From Streptococcus mitis (lineage in GTDB: Bacteria > Bacillota > Bacilli > Lactobacillales > Streptococcaceae): a DNA stretch of 64,000 bases. Positions 33,942 to 42,485 of the stretch are shown piece after piece. The notes below the pieces were generated by a model. That model was given only the letters and a program-made list of their open reading frames with translations. It did not search any database and had not been told where the DNA came from. The number at the start of each line of letters is the position of its first letter. Within the stretch, counting starts at the first letter, position 1. A program made the position numbers and the translations under genes. The DNA is taken from NCBI RefSeq assembly GCF_002096845.1, contig NZ_NCVK01000012.1, positions 1-64,000 of the forward strand, in the 5' to 3' direction.

Positions 33942-35666
33942 CTAGTCCTCCTTTCCATGTTGGGATGCATTGATTTCGCGATAGACTTGACTGGATTTCA
34001 TCAAGTCCTCGTGCTTGCCGATAGCTAGGAGCTCTCCTTTTTCTAAGAGGAGAATCTGGTCAGCCATCTGAAGTGTCGAAGTCCGTTGAGAAATCAAAAT
34101 TAAGCTCGTATTTGGCAGATTTTCTCGAATAGCTTTCAAGAGTTTGGACTCAGTGATAGTGTCCAGTGCCGAGGTAGCATCATCTAGAATGAGAAACGGA
34201 TCCTGGCGCAAGACTGCTCGTGCGATAGACAGCCTTTGTTTTTGACCTCCCGAGAAATTTCGCCCTCCTGCCTCAACTAGAGCATCCAAGAGTTCTTCCT
34301 TATCACTAACAAAATCCTTTGCTTGCGCAATTTCCAAGGCCTGCCAAAGTTCTTGGTCCGTTACTTCGTGATTGAAACCTAGAGTCAAGTTGGAACGAAT
34401 GCTTCCCTTAAAGAGTTCGACTTTTTGGGGCACATAGGCAATCCAAGACCGCCACTGCTCCAAATTAAGAGGACTAGATCCATTTCGATAAAGGTCAATG
34501 CTCCCCTTGTCTGCTGGGTAAAGTCCAAGGATGACTTGCACTAAGCTTGATTTACCAGAACCTGTTCCCCCAATGATACCAAGGATTTGCCCTTGCTTCA
34601 TATCAAAGGAAATGTCTCTCAGAGAAGGCTGGGCCGCATCAGGATAGGTAAAGGTCAGTTCTTGGACTTGTAAAACCTGATTACTGGTAGTTTGCTTTTG
34701 TTCTAACTCTGAATGAATATCTTCTGGAGCTTCGGCAAAGACTTCCTCGATTCGCTTGGCTGAGATATAGGACTGGTTGAGAGAATTTATCAGCATAGCT
34801 AGTTTGACCAATTCCACCAAGATCTGCAATAGATAATTGATAAGAGCAATCAAGGCACCTTGACTAAGCAAGCTTCCTTGAATTGAGATATAGCCCTGCC
34901 AGATGATGACGAGGAGAGTTCCATTAACAATCAGATAGGTCAGAGGGGGTAATAAACTAGACCAGAAACCTGTCTTTTCTTGTAATCTAGCATAGACTTG
35001 GTTAAGAGTTTGAAAAATCTGTAACTCTCGTTTTTCTTGTCCAAAAGCACGAATAACCCGCATTCCTTGTAATTGCTGACGTGTTTCCTGAACCAGTTGG
35101 TCCGTTTTCTTTCTGAGAACACTGTAGAGAGGATTAACCAGTCTAGACAGCCCTACAATAACAATAGTCAAAATGACAACCATGACCAAGAACCAGAAAG
35201 TCAGCTCAGCTGAGATGCGATAAGCCATAAAAATAGCCCCAAAAACGATAATAGGCGCTCGTAAAAAGAGACGCAGGAATTGATTGATCCCAGTCTGAAT
35301 CTGATAGGTATCCGAAGTCAAGCGTGTCACCAAACTAGAAGTTGTCAGACGGTCTCTGCTGTCCTTGGACAAGGAAATAATATGGCGATAGAGATCACCT
35401 GTCAATTCTTTGGCAAATCCAACCGCAGCCTTAGCTGAGTAGAACTGAGCTATTAAGGCCACTACAACACCAATTACTGCAAAGATAAGGAGTAGACCAA
35501 TCTGCATCCATAGATGACCTTGATCTCTCTGGGGCAAGGATTGGTCAACAATCCCAGCAATCACCATAGGAACTAAGAGCTCAAACACAGCTTCAAGTAG
35601 CTTGAACAAGGGTGCTAAAATCGATTCTCTGATGTAGGGTTTAAAGTAAGATAGTAAATGTTTCAT
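33942..35666 (-). CDS. ABC exporter, fused membrane and ATPase domains (first subunit)
   Basis: 574 residues: six membrane helices, then Walker A GGTGSGKSSLV, canonical signature FSGGQKQRLSIARA, and FLILDDATSALD, in which the residue after Walker B is Asp rather than Glu. One degenerate and one canonical site across the pair is the hallmark of heterodimeric exporters. The stop is one base from the ATG of the partner gene. The start MKHLLSYFKPYIRESILAPL is the only good one. Confidence 0.9.
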   Translation of the reverse strand: MKHLLSYFKPYIRESILAPLFKLLEAVFELLVPMVIAGIVDQSLPQRDQGHLWMQIGLLLIFAVIGVVVALIAQFYSAKAAVGFAKELTGDLYRHIISLSKDSRDRLTTSSLVTRLTSDTYQIQTGINQFLRLFLRAPIIVFGAIFMAYRISAELTFWFLVMVVILTIVIVGLSRLVNPLYSVLRKKTDQLVQETRQQLQGMRVIRAFGQEKRELQIFQTLNQVYARLQEKTGFWSSLLPPLTYLIVNGTLLVIIWQGYISIQGSLLSQGALIALINYLLQILVELVKLAMLINSLNQSYISAKRIEEVFAEAPEDIHSELEQKQTTSNQVLQVQELTFTYPDAAQPSLRDISFDMKQGQILGIIGGTGSGKSSLVQVILGLYPADKGSIDLYRNGSSPLNLEQWRSWIAYVPQKVELFKGSIRSNLTLGFNHEVTDQELWQALEIAQAKDFVSDKEELLDALVEAGGRNFSGGQKQRLSIARAVLRQDPFLILDDATSALDTITESKLLKAIRENLPNTSLILISQRTSTLQMADQILLLEKGELLAIGKHEDLMKSSQVYREINASQHGKED

Positions 35667-35689
35667 AAATCCCTTTTATTCGTATTCTG

Positions 35690-35716
35690 GAAATAAAGAA
35701 AGTGGGAAGTGCCCAC
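35690..35716 (-). terminator. Terminator after msrAB
   Basis: GTGGG / CCCAC stem with a 5-base loop (35716-35702) followed by TTTCTTTATTT in minus orientation. Short, so probably moderate in strength. Confidence 0.5.
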
Positions 35717-35726
35717 CCTCTCTGTT

Positions 35727-36665
35727 TTATTTATTTAAGTAAGGCAGTAGATAGCCATATCCTGCTTCTTCCATCTCATCCTTGGTCACAAAGCGCAGAG
35801 AGGCAGAGTTGACACAGTAACGGAGGCCACCTAACTCCCGAGGTCCATCTGTGAAAACATGACCCAAGTGAGCATTGCCTGACCGAGAACGAACTTCAAT
35901 TCGCTCCATTCCATGGCTCAAGTCTTTGTAATAATGAATCAACTCCTTGGAAATCGGACGGCTAAAACTTGGCCAACCACAACCTGAAGCAAACTTATCC
36001 TTAGCAAAGAAGAGTGGCTCACCCGTCGTAATATCTACATAAATGCCCTCTTCAAAGGTTTGGTCATAGACATTACTAAACGGAGCCTCTGTAGCAGCTT
36101 CTTGGGTGACACGATAGGACTCTTCAGTTAAGCTTTCCTTCAACACCTCTTGACTAGGCTTTTCATAGTAAGAGGCATCAATCAATGGCTTCTCAGCATC
36201 CGTCACATCGATATGACAGTAACCCGAAGGATTCTTCTTAAGATAGTCTTGGTGGTAGTCTTCAGCCAAAATGTAGTGGCGCAGTTTCTCCACCTCTACT
36301 GCAATCTTTCGACCCAGCATGCGCTCCTGCTCCTGTACCACTGTGTAGATAGCTGGCAAATCTGCTTCATCTTGGTAATAAATCCCAGTACGATATTGGC
36401 GACCACGGTCATTCCCTTGTCGATTAATCAATAAAGGATCGATGACTCGGAAATAATAAAGTAAAATCTCTCTGAGTGACACTGTCTTCTCATCATAAAT
36501 CACTTGAACCGTTTCTGCATGGTCTGTTTCCTTGAGTAGTTGGTAATTGGTCGTTTCGACTTGCCCATTAGCGTAGCCAACACTGGTTGCTAGCACTCCA
36601 GAAATTCGTGAAAAATACTCCTCTAGGCCCCAAAAACAACCACCTGCTAGATAAATTTCTGCCAT
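35727..36665 (-). CDS. msrAB: Fused peptide methionine sulfoxide reductase MsrA-MsrB
   Basis: 312 residues. The MsrA domain has the catalytic Cys in [12 protein letters not shown] and the MsrB domain (from about 180) has the zinc-site and catalytic motifs [12 protein letters not shown] and [15 protein letters not shown]. There is no signal peptide, so this is the cytoplasmic form; Mitis streptococci also have a secreted MsrAB elsewhere. It repairs both S- and R-methionine sulfoxide in proteins after oxidative damage, relevant for hydrogen-peroxide-producing streptococci. Single gene with a BOX element upstream. Confidence 0.95.
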   Translation of the reverse strand: MAEIYLAGGCFWGLEEYFSRISGVLATSVGYANGQVETTNYQLLKETDHAETVQVIYDEKTVSLREILLYYFRVIDPLLINRQGNDRGRQYRTGIYYQDEADLPAIYTVVQEQERMLGRKIAVEVEKLRHYILAEDYHQDYLKKNPSGYCHIDVTDAEKPLIDASYYEKPSQEVLKESLTEESYRVTQEAATEAPFSNVYDQTFEEGIYVDITTGEPLFFAKDKFASGCGWPSFSRPISKELIHYYKDLSHGMERIEVRSRSGNAHLGHVFTDGPRELGGLRYCVNSASLRFVTKDEMEEAGYGYLLPYLNK

Positions 36666-36690
36666 CTTTATTTCTCCTTTATCAAGTTTT

Positions 36691-36797
36691 TATACTCAAT
36701 GAAAATCAAAGAGCAAACTAGGAAGCTAGCCACAGGCTGTACTTGAGTACGGCAAGGCGAAGCTGACGTGGTTTGAATTTGATTTTCGAAGAGTATT
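36691..36797. repeat. BOX element, A-C form
   Basis: It begins TATACTCAATGAAAATCAAA and ends TTTTCGAAGAGTATT, the two ends being complementary, as in the pneumococcal BOX family. The boxA and boxC parts are present and boxB is missing. It lies between msrAB and thrB. Confidence 0.85.
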
Positions 36798-36813
36798 AAC
36801 TAGACTTCTTTTC

Positions 36814-36860
36814 AAAAAAAGGATAGGAAGCCCTCTGGTCGAGAGTTTCCCCATCCTATC
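36814..36860 (-). terminator. Terminator after thrB
   Basis: GATAGGA / TCCTATC stem around a longer imperfect hairpin, followed by a run of seven T residues in minus orientation (36820-36814). Confidence 0.75.
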
Positions 36861-36869
36861 TTCTATTCT

Positions 36870-37739
36870 TTATTTTGCTACGACACGGACACCTTGGGTA
36901 TCAACTTTCAAATCATGTAGTTTGCCTTTGAAAGGTTGCTTTTCCAATTCTGCCTTAATCGTTGGCATCTTATCATGAGAAGCCAAGACCATCACTGTTG
37001 GTCCTGCACCAGAGAGATAGGTTGCATAGGCACCATTCTCTTTGGCTACTTGTTTAATCGTAGCAAATTCTCTTACCAAGTCCTGACGATAGCGCTCATG
37101 GAAGAGGTCTCCCTCGATTGCTTGCCCAGCTGTCACCATGTCTCCTGCCAACAAGGCTGCAACGGCCACATTGGCAATAGAACTAGCAGCAACAGCTTCC
37201 TTATAGGACAATTTTTTAGGCAAGACACCGCGGCTATCGCGAGTGCGTAATTCATAGTTAGGAATGTAAGCTAGAAAATCACACTCTGGGAAGTCAGCCA
37301 CGATAGCTGAAACTTGTCCATCAACGGAACTTGCAATAACAAGATTACCATAAATGGCTGGAGCTACATTGTCTGGATGCCCTTCAATCTTGGTCGCCAA
37401 CTGCAACTTTTCATGGTCAGATAAGTTGAGCTGGCCTAATTGGTTGGCTAGTTCAATCCCAGCAACAATAACCGAGCTAGAAGAACCCAAACCACGCGCC
37501 AAGGGAACATCACTGGTCATTTTCAAGCGTCTTGGTTGCAAATCTGGTACAATTTGTAGGGCAATTTTGAGCAAGAGATTACGCTCGTCATGAGGAATCC
37601 ATTTGCCAATCTGGTGTTCAATCAACCACTCATCTCGTTCTTCGCAAACCTCAATTTGAAGATACTTGGTTACAGCTACACCAACCGAGTCAAAACCTGG
37701 CCCGATATTAGCACTGGTTGCAGGTACGATAATCTTCAT
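36870..37739 (-). CDS. thrB: Homoserine kinase
   Basis: 289 residues of the GHMP kinase family. The start has [19 protein letters not shown], the ATP-binding motif is [16 protein letters not shown], and the C-terminal GHMP motif is [10 protein letters not shown]. It phosphorylates homoserine to O-phosphohomoserine in threonine synthesis. It begins one base after the hom stop, in one operon with it. Length is typical. Confidence 0.95.
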   Translation of the reverse strand: MKIIVPATSANIGPGFDSVGVAVTKYLQIEVCEERDEWLIEHQIGKWIPHDERNLLLKIALQIVPDLQPRRLKMTSDVPLARGLGSSSSVIVAGIELANQLGQLNLSDHEKLQLATKIEGHPDNVAPAIYGNLVIASSVDGQVSAIVADFPECDFLAYIPNYELRTRDSRGVLPKKLSYKEAVAASSIANVAVAALLAGDMVTAGQAIEGDLFHERYRQDLVREFATIKQVAKENGAYATYLSGAGPTVMVLASHDKMPTIKAELEKQPFKGKLHDLKVDTQGVRVVAK

Positions 37740-37740
37740 C

Positions 37741-39027
37741 TTATTCTCCTAGCACCTTGAAGGTATTCAAGAGGTCAAATTCTGAAACCTTCTTCAATTC
37801 AGCTGAAACATTTTCAAGCTGGGCTTTATTAATCTTGTGTGTAATGATAACGACACGCGCCTTGTCACCCTCTTTTCCGTCTTGGAGGATTTGCTTGAAG
37901 GAAATATCTTGAGCATTGAAGATTTCAGCCAACTTCAAGACCTGACCTTTTGAGTCTGGTGCCAAGATTGAGAAGTAGTAGTTTGCTTTGACATCTTCTG
38001 GATTAGCCAAGACCAATTCACGGCTGTATTCGTTGAAATCTTTACCGATGGTTCCATCATTCAAACGACGAACGATACGGACAATATCCGCCACAACACT
38101 TGTTGCAGTTGGTTTTTGACCCGCACCTGGTCCATAGTACATAGACTCACCGATACCGATAGATTCTACAAAGACAGCGTTCATTACCCCATTCACACTA
38201 GCAAGTGGGTGCGCTTTAGGTAGGAAGGTTGGAGTTACTTCTGCAGCAATTCCTGAAGGAGTTTCCTCAATAGAACCAACCAATTTCACTACATAACCAA
38301 GTTCTTGAGCTACAGCTACGTCTTCTGGTGTGATGTTGCGAATTCCCTTGTGAGCTACATCGTCAAATGAAACTTTCATACCAAAGGCAAATTGGCTCAA
38401 AATAACCATCTTGTAGGCTGCATCAATCCCATCTACGTCATTTGTCGGATCACTTTCTGCAAAACCAAGTCTTTGAGCTTCCGCCAGAGCATCATCGTAA
38501 GACCATCCTTCTTCCACCATCTTGGTCATCATGAAGTTAGAAGTTCCGTTGACTACTCCAAGCACACGCGTGATTTTATCAGAAGCCAAGGAATTTGCTA
38601 GAGTGCGAAGAATTGGAATACCTCCCGCTACTGCTGCTTCGTAGTAAAGTGCTACCTTGTTAGCTTTAGCGATTTCTAGCAATTCTGCACCATGGACAGC
38701 CAAAAGATCCTTGTTGGCAGTAACAACGTGTTTCCCAGCTTCCAAGGCACGAGTGATAAAGGTCTTAGCAGGTTCGATACGTCCCATCAATTCCACTACG
38801 ATCGTAATGTCTTGGTCTGATAAAATGTCATCCACATTGGTTACAAAGTTAAAGTCATTCCCTGCTGCAAGCAAGCGATTCTTTTCATCTTCATCTTTGA
38901 CCAATACCTTGGCAACTTCAATCTCTGAATGTGCTGATTGATTGATTTTTTCTCCATTTTCCTTTAGGAGGAAAGGCACGCCACTTGCAACGGTACCAAA
39001 TCCTAGTAAAGCAATTTTAACTGTCAT
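37741..39027 (-). CDS. hom: Homoserine dehydrogenase
   Basis: 428 residues from [26 protein letters not shown] lies 8 bases before the ATG at 39027, and a longer frame to 39060 would cover the promoter. The Rossmann motif GFGTVASG, the catalytic region VVNGTSNFM with [20 protein letters not shown], and a C-terminal ACT domain ([20 protein letters not shown]) are all present. It reduces aspartate semialdehyde to homoserine for threonine and methionine. Feedback control by threonine through the ACT domain is usual in the family. Confidence 0.95.
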   Translation of the reverse strand: MTVKIALLGFGTVASGVPFLLKENGEKINQSAHSEIEVAKVLVKDEDEKNRLLAAGNDFNFVTNVDDILSDQDITIVVELMGRIEPAKTFITRALEAGKHVVTANKDLLAVHGAELLEIAKANKVALYYEAAVAGGIPILRTLANSLASDKITRVLGVVNGTSNFMMTKMVEEGWSYDDALAEAQRLGFAESDPTNDVDGIDAAYKMVILSQFAFGMKVSFDDVAHKGIRNITPEDVAVAQELGYVVKLVGSIEETPSGIAAEVTPTFLPKAHPLASVNGVMNAVFVESIGIGESMYYGPGAGQKPTATSVVADIVRIVRRLNDGTIGKDFNEYSRELVLANPEDVKANYYFSILAPDSKGQVLKLAEIFNAQDISFKQILQDGKEGDKARVVIITHKINKAQLENVSAELKKVSEFDLLNTFKVLGE

Positions 39028-39058
39028 GTTTGTCTCCTCGAAATTTTCTAATATAGCC

Positions 39059-39067
39059 ATTATAACA
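39059..39067 (-). promoter_or_regulatory. Extended -10 promoter of hom-thrB
   Basis: TGTTATAAT in minus orientation, an extended -10 (TG-N-TATAAT), 32 bases before the hom ATG. No clear -35 box; extended -10 promoters often lack one. Confidence 0.6.
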
Positions 39068-39113
39068 GAATTTTGTGAAAATTCCTATTATAGTAAATCA
39101 CTATTTCAGTCTA

Positions 39114-39142
39114 GAAAAGAAAAAAACGAATCAAATGATTCG
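39114..39142 (-). terminator. Terminator after mecA
   Basis: CGAATCA / TGATTCG stem (39142-39127) followed by a run of T residues broken by one C (39126-39114) in minus orientation. Confidence 0.8.
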
Positions 39143-39179
39143 CTCTTCCTAAAATCTAGAAATAATTTTCCAGAAATGA

Positions 39180-39917
39180 TTATCCAATCTTTTGCAGATT
39201 AAGTACTGCATCGTGATTCATCAAGACTTGGCCATACTCTTGCAAGACTGAGCGACTGATGTCACTATCGTCCGCAAACTCGCGCATACGAGCCAACAGC
39301 CAAGCTGGATATGGACTTGGATGATTTTCAATATCCACTAAAATGGTCAAATAATAGCGCTCGTTCATTTTGTAGAGTTCAGAAGTTTCCATCTCAAAAG
39401 TCACTGTCTTAGCAAAAGCTACCAAGTCAGCTAACTTAGAAAAAGAAAGGATGTAGTAGATGTAAGGCTCTTTCTTGTTCTCAACTTCTTGTTCAGCTTG
39501 CTCCTGCTCTTCTTCCTTGGCTTCTACTTGCTCTAGAGATTGAATGGCTTCGATGTCATCCTTGGTTTTGTCTGCGATGCTTTTTTCTAAAGTTTTGATA
39601 AATTCATCTGGCGACATCTGAGCCAATTCTTCCATGTCTGGTAAATCCGATAAATCTTCAAAATCTAGATTTTGGTCAATCTTTGACTTGGTTACAAAGA
39701 CATCAACCTTATCAGGTTTTGGAGTCACACGGAAGCTCAACATGCCTGTATCCAAAAAGCTCTCAGGCATCTCTAACTCATCTAAGATAGCATAAAAGAA
39801 CTCTTCTGTTTTTTCTTGAGGAACAAGAAAGTCAGCAATCTCCATTCCTCGATCCATCAAATCCTCTAAAGACATCGTGATTTTCAAAGTTGTATCACTA
39901 ATTTGTTTCATTTTCAT
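39180..39917 (-). CDS. mecA: Adaptor protein MecA
   Basis: 245 residues from MKMKQISDTTLKITMSLEDL (ATG 39917); the ATG five codons earlier lacks a ribosome binding site. The N-terminal substrate-binding domain, an acidic Glu/Gln-rich linker (about 125-155) and the C-terminal ClpC-binding domain (EPYIYYILSFSKLADLVAFA to AWLLARMREF) match MecA. In streptococci it delivers the competence sigma factor ComX to ClpC for degradation and so limits competence. Confidence 0.93.
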   Translation of the reverse strand: MKMKQISDTTLKITMSLEDLMDRGMEIADFLVPQEKTEEFFYAILDELEMPESFLDTGMLSFRVTPKPDKVDVFVTKSKIDQNLDFEDLSDLPDMEELAQMSPDEFIKTLEKSIADKTKDDIEAIQSLEQVEAKEEEQEQAEQEVENKKEPYIYYILSFSKLADLVAFAKTVTFEMETSELYKMNERYYLTILVDIENHPSPYPAWLLARMREFADDSDISRSVLQEYGQVLMNHDAVLNLQKIG

Positions 39918-39948
39918 TGCTAGTAACCTCATACTTTCAGTTCTATCT

Positions 39949-39977
39949 ATTATACTAGATTTTTACGATTTTATCAA
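39949..39977 (-). promoter_or_regulatory. Promoter of mecA
   Basis: TTGATA (39977-39972) and TATAAT (39954-39949), 17-base spacer, minus strand, 32 bases before the ATG. It overlaps the region of the divergent flippase promoter. Confidence 0.8.
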
Positions 39978-39995
39978 AAGAATGGAGCGAGAATG

Positions 39996-40004
39996 TGATA
40001 TAAT
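39996..40004 (+). promoter_or_regulatory. Extended -10 promoter of the flippase gene
   Basis: TGATATAAT on the plus strand, an extended -10, 37 bases before the ATG at 40042. It lies back to back with the mecA promoter. Confidence 0.65.
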
Positions 40005-40041
40005 ACTAGAGACCATTTTACAATACAAGAAAGAAAGTACA

Positions 40042-41520
40042 ATGAAAAATATAAAAGTTAATGCACTGGCTAGCTTACTAGTCAATGTTCTCAATATCGT
40101 TTTTCCGCTGATAACCAATCCTTATCTGACTCGGATTCTCAGCAAATCCAACTACGGTTACTTCAATACTGCTAATACCTGGGCTAGCTTTGTCATTCCT
40201 TTAGCCGCCTTTGGAATCTATAACTACGGAATTCGAGCTATCAGTAAGGTCAAGGACGATAAAAATAAAATCAACTATGTTTTCTCTAAGTTATTCTATA
40301 TATCCATTATTACATCTGTTCTAACAACAAGTATCTATTTCCTATTTATTTATCTAGATAATAGTATTGAAAATTTGAAAGAACTCTACTATATACTTGG
40401 TGTCCAGGCTCTCTTCCAATTCCTTTATATCGAGTGGATGAATGAAGCTTATGAAAATTATGCATTCATCTTATATAAAACATTGGTTATTCGTATTGCC
40501 ATGTTGGTCGCTATCTTCACCTTTGTAAAAACTCCAAATGATATCGTACCTTATGCAATCATCATGAGTGCAACGACAATTCTCAACTATCTACTCAGTT
40601 TTCTCTGGATCAAGAGAGAAGTTTCCTTTGTTAAGATTGGTCTTGTCGAATTAGTCAAAGCATCTAAACCACTCTTGACCATGTTGCTTCTAGCTAATGC
40701 CAATATGCTCTACACCTTACTTGATAGAATGTTTATTACCAAAGGACCTGATGAAAACTACATTTCTTATTACACCATTGCTTCTAGCATCGTTATGTTG
40801 ATTGCCAGTGTCCTGAGTGGAGCTATCAACGTTAGTATTCCACGTCTCGGCTACTATCTCGGTAAGAAAGACTACGAATCTTATAAAAATCTTCTAAACC
40901 AAGGAGCCGCCCTCTTTTATTTCCTTATCATTCCAACCAGTATTGGGATTATGGTATTAGGGAACTACGCTGCAGTCATCTATTCTTCTGAAAAATACCT
41001 TGAAGCTGGTATTGTGACTAGTGTCTTCGCTTTTCGGACTATCATTTGGGCCATTGAGTTAATCCTTGGTAAACAAATTATCTTCATCAACGACCACGAA
41101 AATCGTTTAACAGCCTTTTACTTTATTGGTGGCGGCGCTAATATCCTACTCAACAGTCTCTTATATTTCAATAATATTTTTGCACCAGAGTACTACATTG
41201 CTACTACTATTATTGCAGAAACTGTAGTTGTTCTACTGGAAATTTACTTTATCAAGAAACATCATCTGCTTGACTTAAAAGAAATCTTTACTACTTTAAC
41301 ACGCTATACTATTGTATCGCTCGGATTCATTCCGATCTATTTTGCGTTTAAATTCCTTTTCCAAATCAACTCTTATATAGTCAACCTCAATATGATACTC
41401 ATGGTTCTCTCGACTGTTGCAACCTGTGGAATCTACTATCTCTTGATACTTTTTATCACAAAAGATAAAACATTCCATTATGCACTCAATCTTGCTCTTG
41501 CTAAGATTAAAAGAAATTAA
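40042..41520 (+). CDS. Polysaccharide flippase (Wzx/MATE-like)
   Basis: 492 residues from MKNIKVNALASLLVNVLNIV; the frame is open back to 39877, but the promoter lies between. About 12-14 membrane helices and the conserved FPLITNPYLTRILSKSNYGY start identify the oligosaccharide flippase (PST) family, which turns lipid-linked glycan units across the membrane. It converges on a LicD/polymerase/glycosyltransferase operon, so it probably exports the glycan those genes build or decorate. Relatives include Wzx and the teichoic acid flippase TacF. Which glycan is unknown. Confidence 0.88.
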   Translation: MKNIKVNALASLLVNVLNIVFPLITNPYLTRILSKSNYGYFNTANTWASFVIPLAAFGIYNYGIRAISKVKDDKNKINYVFSKLFYISIITSVLTTSIYFLFIYLDNSIENLKELYYILGVQALFQFLYIEWMNEAYENYAFILYKTLVIRIAMLVAIFTFVKTPNDIVPYAIIMSATTILNYLLSFLWIKREVSFVKIGLVELVKASKPLLTMLLLANANMLYTLLDRMFITKGPDENYISYYTIASSIVMLIASVLSGAINVSIPRLGYYLGKKDYESYKNLLNQGAALFYFLIIPTSIGIMVLGNYAAVIYSSEKYLEAGIVTSVFAFRTIIWAIELILGKQIIFINDHENRLTAFYFIGGGANILLNSLLYFNNIFAPEYYIATTIIAETVVVLLEIYFIKKHHLLDLKEIFTTLTRYTIVSLGFIPIYFAFKFLFQINSYIVNLNMILMVLSTVATCGIYYLLILFITKDKTFHYALNLALAKIKRN

Positions 41521-41527
41521 AAAAATC

Positions 41528-41570
41528 ACCTACCTATCTAAAACAAGGAATATCCAGTAAATAGGTAGGT
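41528..41570. terminator. Bidirectional terminator between flippase and licD operon
   Basis: ACCTACCTAT (41528-41537) and ATAGGTAGGT (41561-41570) form a 10-bp stem around a 23-base loop, with T-rich tracts on the plus side and on the minus side. Confidence 0.7.
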
Positions 41571-41615
41571 TATTTATTTTATCGAATTATCAAATCAAAG
41601 CAACTTGCTCATAAA

Positions 41616-42428
41616 TTAATCAATCCAGTAATTTTTATCAGTTCCTGGATTTTGATTTTCAATAGGTGGAGGAGTCATATAGTCTTTACCAAACTCGTAA
41701 ACCAAAATCTCATGGAATTTTCTAGGAACCTTCACAAGAATATTCTCATATGGCATTTCAATTGTATCATATAGCCACTCTTTCTTAATTCCACTTGGAT
41801 AGTAAGAGTCATAGGTAGTACATGCAAGATCTGTAGCCTGCCCAACATCATATTGCAAAGCTAACTTCTCCAATTTTTCATTCCATTTCTGTGGAGAAGT
41901 CAGTCTAAAAATTGTAGATGCAAAATAACGTGGTAAATTTTTGACACCTCCATTATCTATTTTGACTCCTTTAAAATTCAGAGACGAAAGTCGAATAAAT
42001 TGTTTATAAAGCCTCATCTTTTTTCTATCACGTTCATCTGTAACAACCCCATCGTATGGGAAAATATCAACACAAGTACCTAGAACAACCGACTTATCTA
42101 AAAGATTAGCATCTCTTCTTGTCCTCACATCATAAACTCTCATATATGTATAAGGGTAGCCTTTTGTTTCTCTATATGAAATTAATCTGTAGTAGGGATG
42201 TTTTTCATTTTTTAATATCTCATAGAGCTTTTCAAATTCATCTCGAGCCAAAGAAATATCGGTATCATCATCCCAAGGAATAAAACCTTTATGGCGTACA
42301 GCTCCTAGCAAGGTTCCAAAATCAATAAAATACTTGATTTCATGCTCCTCACACAATTCATGCAAATAGTTTAAAATATCTAATTCAATTTGTTTAATTT
42401 CTTCAAGAGTCAAAATTTTCTCTGACAT
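41616..42428 (-). CDS. LicD-family phosphotransferase
   Basis: 270 residues. The family core is FIDFGTLLGAVRHKGFIPWD followed by DDTDISL (about residues 33-60); the Asp cluster is the metal-binding, catalytic site shared with nucleotidyltransferase-fold enzymes. Members attach phosphocholine (LicD1/D2 of pneumococcus) or ribitol-phosphate-like groups (fukutin relatives) to glycans. It is the last gene of a four-gene operon with two more LicD domains. The exact group transferred cannot be told. Confidence 0.9.
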   Translation of the reverse strand: MSEKILTLEEIKQIELDILNYLHELCEEHEIKYFIDFGTLLGAVRHKGFIPWDDDTDISLARDEFEKLYEILKNEKHPYYRLISYRETKGYPYTYMRVYDVRTRRDANLLDKSVVLGTCVDIFPYDGVVTDERDRKKMRLYKQFIRLSSLNFKGVKIDNGGVKNLPRYFASTIFRLTSPQKWNEKLEKLALQYDVGQATDLACTTYDSYYPSGIKKEWLYDTIEMPYENILVKVPRKFHEILVYEFGKDYMTPPPIENQNPGTDKNYWID

Positions 42429-42485
42429 CTATTATTCACTCCTAATCTTTTTACATTGAGTCAATGGTTCTTCATTTCAATAACA

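Noticed and set aside
32192-35666. Bacteriocin exporter reading of the ABC pair
   Set aside because: No N-terminal C39 peptidase domain and no small Gly-Gly leader peptide gene nearby; a general heterodimeric exporter is the safer call.
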